Assembly: GCA_007124075.1 (NCBI GenBank)
Contig: SLFV01000091.1
Location: 1 to 8,771 of the forward strand
Reading direction: 5' to 3'
Source of the DNA: Roseimaritima sp.
GTDB taxonomy: Bacteria > Planctomycetota > Planctomycetia > Pirellulales > Pirellulaceae
Length of the DNA stretch: 8,771 nt
The position numbers and the translations under genes are program-made. Positions 5,839 to 8,771 of this stretch are shown piece after piece. The notes below the pieces were generated by a model. The model was not told the origin of the DNA and did not search any database. It was given only the letters and a program-made list of their open reading frames with translations. Each line of letters begins with the position of its first letter. Positions within the stretch are counted from its first letter, which is position 1.

Positions 5839-8771
5839 ATGTCCAACGAACCATTGCACCGGCAATTGGAAGTCGCTCGCCGCGACCTGCTGGAACTCAG
5901 TACTCGTAATCGCCTGTTGAACACACCCCGGCATCCATCACGTGGTTGCGCGTTGGAGGTTATTGACGAGTCGTGCGAACAGGTCTTCCAGCATTTGGTG
6001 GTCGACGGCAAACCGATGCGTTTCGAACAAGCCGGGGTATCGGCACCCGAACGGAATCGTCAAACCGATGACATTTTGCACACCGAACTGGAACCGGAGG
6101 AACTGGATCGTCGACTATTGACACTGAACACCGATTCCGCGACATCGCTGCAGGAGCAGGGAATCAATATCCTATATTTGGTGTTGGGGTTTCTGCGTTG
6201 GCGCGAAGCTGACAAAACCGATGTGTTTCGCGACGCACCGTTATTACTGGTGCCGGTCAGGCTGCAGCGGTCGCATGCGGGAAATCGATTTTCCTTGGTT
6301 TACAGCGGGGAGGAGATCGAAACCAACCTGACCTTGCGAACCAGGCTGAAGATCGACACCGGTTTGGATCTACCGCTGGTTCCGCCGGTGGAGGACCTAT
6401 CGCCGACGGCGTACTTCCAAGAAGTCGCCAAGGTGGTCGAACATCAGGCGGGCTGGGAGGTGCTGAGCGACGATTGCCTTCTGTGGTTTTTTTCGTTTAC
6501 CAAATTGCTGATGTATCGCGATCTGGCCCCGGAAACATGGCCGGAAGCCAAACGTTTGGAGGATCAGCCGCTGATTCGGGGATTGTTGGGCGACGGTTTT
6601 CCGGCTGCCGCCCCGTTGTGCGGCGATGACGAACCGATCGACCACCTGCTGGAACCGGCTAACACGATGCACGTGATTGATTGCGACAGTTCGCAGTCGT
6701 TGGTGGTGGAGGAGGTCTGTCGCGGCCGAAGCCTCGTAATTCAGGGACCACCGGGCACGGGAAAGTCGCAAACAATCACCAACTTGATCGCCGCAGCGGT
6801 GCGGTCGGGCAAGTCGATCCTGTTTATTGCTGAAAAAATGGCGGCGTTGGAGGTCGTGAAAAGTCGTCTGGATCAGGTTGGGATCGGCGACATGTGTTTG
6901 GAATTGCATTCAGAAAAAACCAACAAGCGGCTGGTGCTGCAGGAAATCGAGCGGACACTGAAACTGGGGCGTCCCCAAGCTCCGCCGGAATTGCACAGCA
7001 CGGTGAAACGACTGAAGGAGCTGCGTGACCAATTGAATAAGCATGCCGATATGATGCATGCTCCGCAGGAACCCCATGGTCAGTCGCTGTATCAGGTTCT
7101 GACGGAGCTGATTGCACTACGTTGCCGCGAAGTACCGCTGCCCGATTTTCAGTTAAACGAAGCCCCCCAATGGACCGTCGATTTATTGCGTCAACGGCAG
7201 CAGGAGGTCGGTTCCTACTGCCAAGCGATCGCAAAAATGGGGCAACCGAGCCAACATCCTTGGCGCGGCTGTCAACTGCGGCAGGTTTTGCCGTTAGACC
7301 TGGAGCGATTACTGGTCAGCATTCCCAACGCGATTAAGGCCTTGGACGATTTGACTCAGGTCGCGGGCGGCTTGGGGCAGCGTTTAGGTGGCATTGTACC
7401 CACAACCTTGTCGCAGATCTGTCGTTTGACCCGCACCGCGAACGCGCTGCTGCAGGCGCCCAAGGTGGACCCTCAGGCGGCGGATAGCCCGGTCTGGGAG
7501 GATCATCGCGGGGTGATCGGCCAGATTGCTGGTTCGGCCCGCGCGATCCTGCACGCGCAAGAAGGGTTGAGGGATCGGGTTTACGATTCCGCGTGGGATA
7601 CACCCGTGGCCGCCCAACGCCAGGCCTACCGGGAGTTGGGACAGGCCTGGTATCGGATGTTTGTTGCTCGCTATCGCGCAGCCCGCAATAGGCTGAAAGC
7701 GTTACTGGTAGCGAAACCCCCTAGCCATTTCGCGGAACGGCAAGCGATTTTTGATTTGCTGCACGGATACCATCAGGGACGCAAGCAGATCACCGAAGCC
7801 GACCGAATCGGGCAAGTCGCCTTCGGGCGTTTTTGGATTGGTTTGCAAACCGATCTAGGGCTGATCGATCAATGGGAAGCGTGGGACGCGAGGGTTGCTG
7901 CGGATGATCCGCTGCCAAACTTTCGTGGTTTGATCGGACTGATTGACCAACCCGATAGCTGGCGTGAGCAGATCCAGCAGGTTGACCAACGCCTGCAAGC
8001 GTTCATTGGCCAATTTTCGCAGTTGCTGGAGACGCTGCAGTTTGATCTTCAACAGGCCTTTGACGATCCAAACCAAACTTCGGCGGACGTGCCGGTTCCC
8101 GACTTACTGCGTCAGGTCGCTCCGGCGCATCGGGTGAAACTGAGCGATTTGCGGCAGCGACTGCAGGCATGGCTGGATCAACCCGAACGCCTGCGGGACT
8201 GGACCCAGTACATTAGTTCGCGCGATGCGGTTGCCAGCCTGGCCGACGGTGCATTGGCGGCGCGATTGGACGATGGGCGGATTGCGGCAGACGATGGTCA
8301 GACACAGTTTCAGTTTGCGGTAGCCGAATCGTTACTGCGGGACACGATGGCGCGCAATCCGCAATTGGCACAATTCGATGGAGGAAAGTTTGAACGGTTG
8401 TGTCAGGAGTTTCGCGAGCTGGATCTACAGCGTCTATTGCTGGCACGGTCGGAAGTCGCTGACGCTCATTACGTTCGCATGAGCAAACCGGGGGGCGATA
8501 ACCTGCCCGACGCGGTCGCCTTGCTGAAACATGAGATGCAAAAGAAGCGTCGCCATCTGCCGCTGCGGCAACTGTTGCTTCGGGCCGCGCCCGCGATCCA
8601 GGCGGTCAAGCCGGTGTTTATGATGAGCCCCTTGTCGGTGGCCCAGTATTTGGAACCTGGGGCGATGGAGTTTGACATTTTGCTGATCGATGAAGCCAGT
8701 CAGGTTCGCCCGGTCGAGGCCTTGGGGGCGGCGGCAAGGTGTCGGCAAATGGTCTGCGTAGGCGACGACAA
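5839..8771 (+). CDS. DUF4011-type superfamily 1 DNA/RNA helicase, N-terminal 977 codons (cut by the window edge)
   Basis: The frame runs unbroken from ATG 5839 to the right edge. An in-frame stop at 5770-5772 with no start codon between fixes this start; no clear Shine-Dalgarno is seen. Residues about 5-240 match the DUF4011 pattern (RRDLLELSTRNRLLNT at 14-29; LGFLRWREADKTDVFRDAPL near 116-135). The helicase core begins with Walker A GPPGTGKS at 303-310, motif Ia AEKMAAL at 331-337 and LELHSEKTNKR at 354-364. Walker B/DExx is ILLIDEASQ at 947-955, followed by VCVGDD at the edge. Between motif Ia and the DExx box lie nearly 600 residues of mostly helical, Gln/Arg/Leu-rich sequence, a long insertion that I recall as usual for this family. 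Full-length members are often over 1,500 residues and may end in DUF3320 or a nuclease-like domain; none of that is visible. Role: ATP-dependent nucleic acid translocation; substrate unknown. Some relatives belong to phage-defence loci, but that is not shown here. Confidence 0.93.
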   Translation, partial: MSNEPLHRQLEVARRDLLELSTRNRLLNTPRHPSRGCALEVIDESCEQVFQHLVVDGKPMRFEQAGVSAPERNRQTDDILHTELEPEELDRRLLTLNTDSATSLQEQGINILYLVLGFLRWREADKTDVFRDAPLLLVPVRLQRSHAGNRFSLVYSGEEIETNLTLRTRLKIDTGLDLPLVPPVEDLSPTAYFQEVAKVVEHQAGWEVLSDDCLLWFFSFTKLLMYRDLAPETWPEAKRLEDQPLIRGLLGDGFPAAAPLCGDDEPIDHLLEPANTMHVIDCDSSQSLVVEEVCRGRSLVIQGPPGTGKSQTITNLIAAAVRSGKSILFIAEKMAALEVVKSRLDQVGIGDMCLELHSEKTNKRLVLQEIERTLKLGRPQAPPELHSTVKRLKELRDQLNKHADMMHAPQEPHGQSLYQVLTELIALRCREVPLPDFQLNEAPQWTVDLLRQRQQEVGSYCQAIAKMGQPSQHPWRGCQLRQVLPLDLERLLVSIPNAIKALDDLTQVAGGLGQRLGGIVPTTLSQICRLTRTANALLQAPKVDPQAADSPVWEDHRGVIGQIAGSARAILHAQEGLRDRVYDSAWDTPVAAQRQAYRELGQAWYRMFVARYRAARNRLKALLVAKPPSHFAERQAIFDLLHGYHQGRKQITEADRIGQVAFGRFWIGLQTDLGLIDQWEAWDARVAADDPLPNFRGLIGLIDQPDSWREQIQQVDQRLQAFIGQFSQLLETLQFDLQQAFDDPNQTSADVPVPDLLRQVAPAHRVKLSDLRQRLQAWLDQPERLRDWTQYISSRDAVASLADGALAARLDDGRIAADDGQTQFQFAVAESLLRDTMARNPQLAQFDGGKFERLCQEFRELDLQRLLLARSEVADAHYVRMSKPGGDNLPDAVALLKHEMQKKRRHLPLRQLLLRAAPAIQAVKPVFMMSPLSVAQYLEPGAMEFDILLIDEASQVRPVEALGAAARCRQMVCVGDD

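Noticed and set aside
5574..5909. 111-codon plus-strand open frame spanning the divergent intergenic region
   Set aside because: It overlaps the starts of both supported neighbouring genes and shows no recognisable domain.
1..8771. Calling the whole window a Zorya or other known defence system
   Set aside because: No OmpA-like ZorB domain, no ZorC, ZorD or ZorE-like gene and no mobile element is seen; a housekeeping synthase operon separates the membrane operon from the helicase.

Overview
The window looks like chromosomal DNA of a planctomycete, probably of the Pirellulales (Rhodopirellula-like) type. This rests on recognisable family traits rather than on any search. The two membrane-anchored proteins encoded at 457-2514 and 2511-3527 have N-terminal and C-terminal signatures that I associate with planctomycete ExbD/MotB-like proteins. 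Shine-Dalgarno sequences are weak or absent, GTG starts are used, and coding is moderately GC-rich.

Layout: (1) 1-3527, plus strand, is the tail of a tightly coupled operon. It holds the C-terminal end of a coiled-coil protein (probably the long cytoplasmic tail of a MotA/TolQ/ExbB-family channel whose membrane part lies off the left edge), then two single-pass ExbD/MotB-like proteins. Consecutive genes overlap by 4 bp (ATGA, GTGA). The second small subunit keeps an aspartate in its membrane helix and the first has alanine at the aligned place, so this may be a two-partner stator-like complex. (2) 3551-5603, minus strand, is a convergent two-gene operon: a membrane-anchored TPR-like protein with a long Pro/Glu/Ala tail, followed 4 nt after its stop by an RluD-type 23S rRNA pseudouridine synthase. 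A good sigma70-like promoter sits upstream of it. (3) 5604-5838 is a divergent intergenic region. (4) 5839 to the right edge, plus strand, is the first 977 codons of a large DUF4011-type superfamily 1 helicase, cut off just after its DExx box. No frameshift is visible.

How the genes work together: the three left-hand genes very likely form one membrane complex, driven by an ion gradient if the missing first gene is indeed MotA/TolQ-like. The RluD/TPR pair looks like housekeeping. The helicase belongs to a family that also occurs in phage-defence loci, but its own neighbourhood lies outside the window, so no defence role can be assigned. The most unusual content is the paired-subunit stator-like operon. 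A resemblance to the ZorA tail of Zorya systems is noted, but OmpA-like and ZorC/ZorD-like parts are not seen. No RNA gene, CRISPR array, insertion sequence or attachment site was found.
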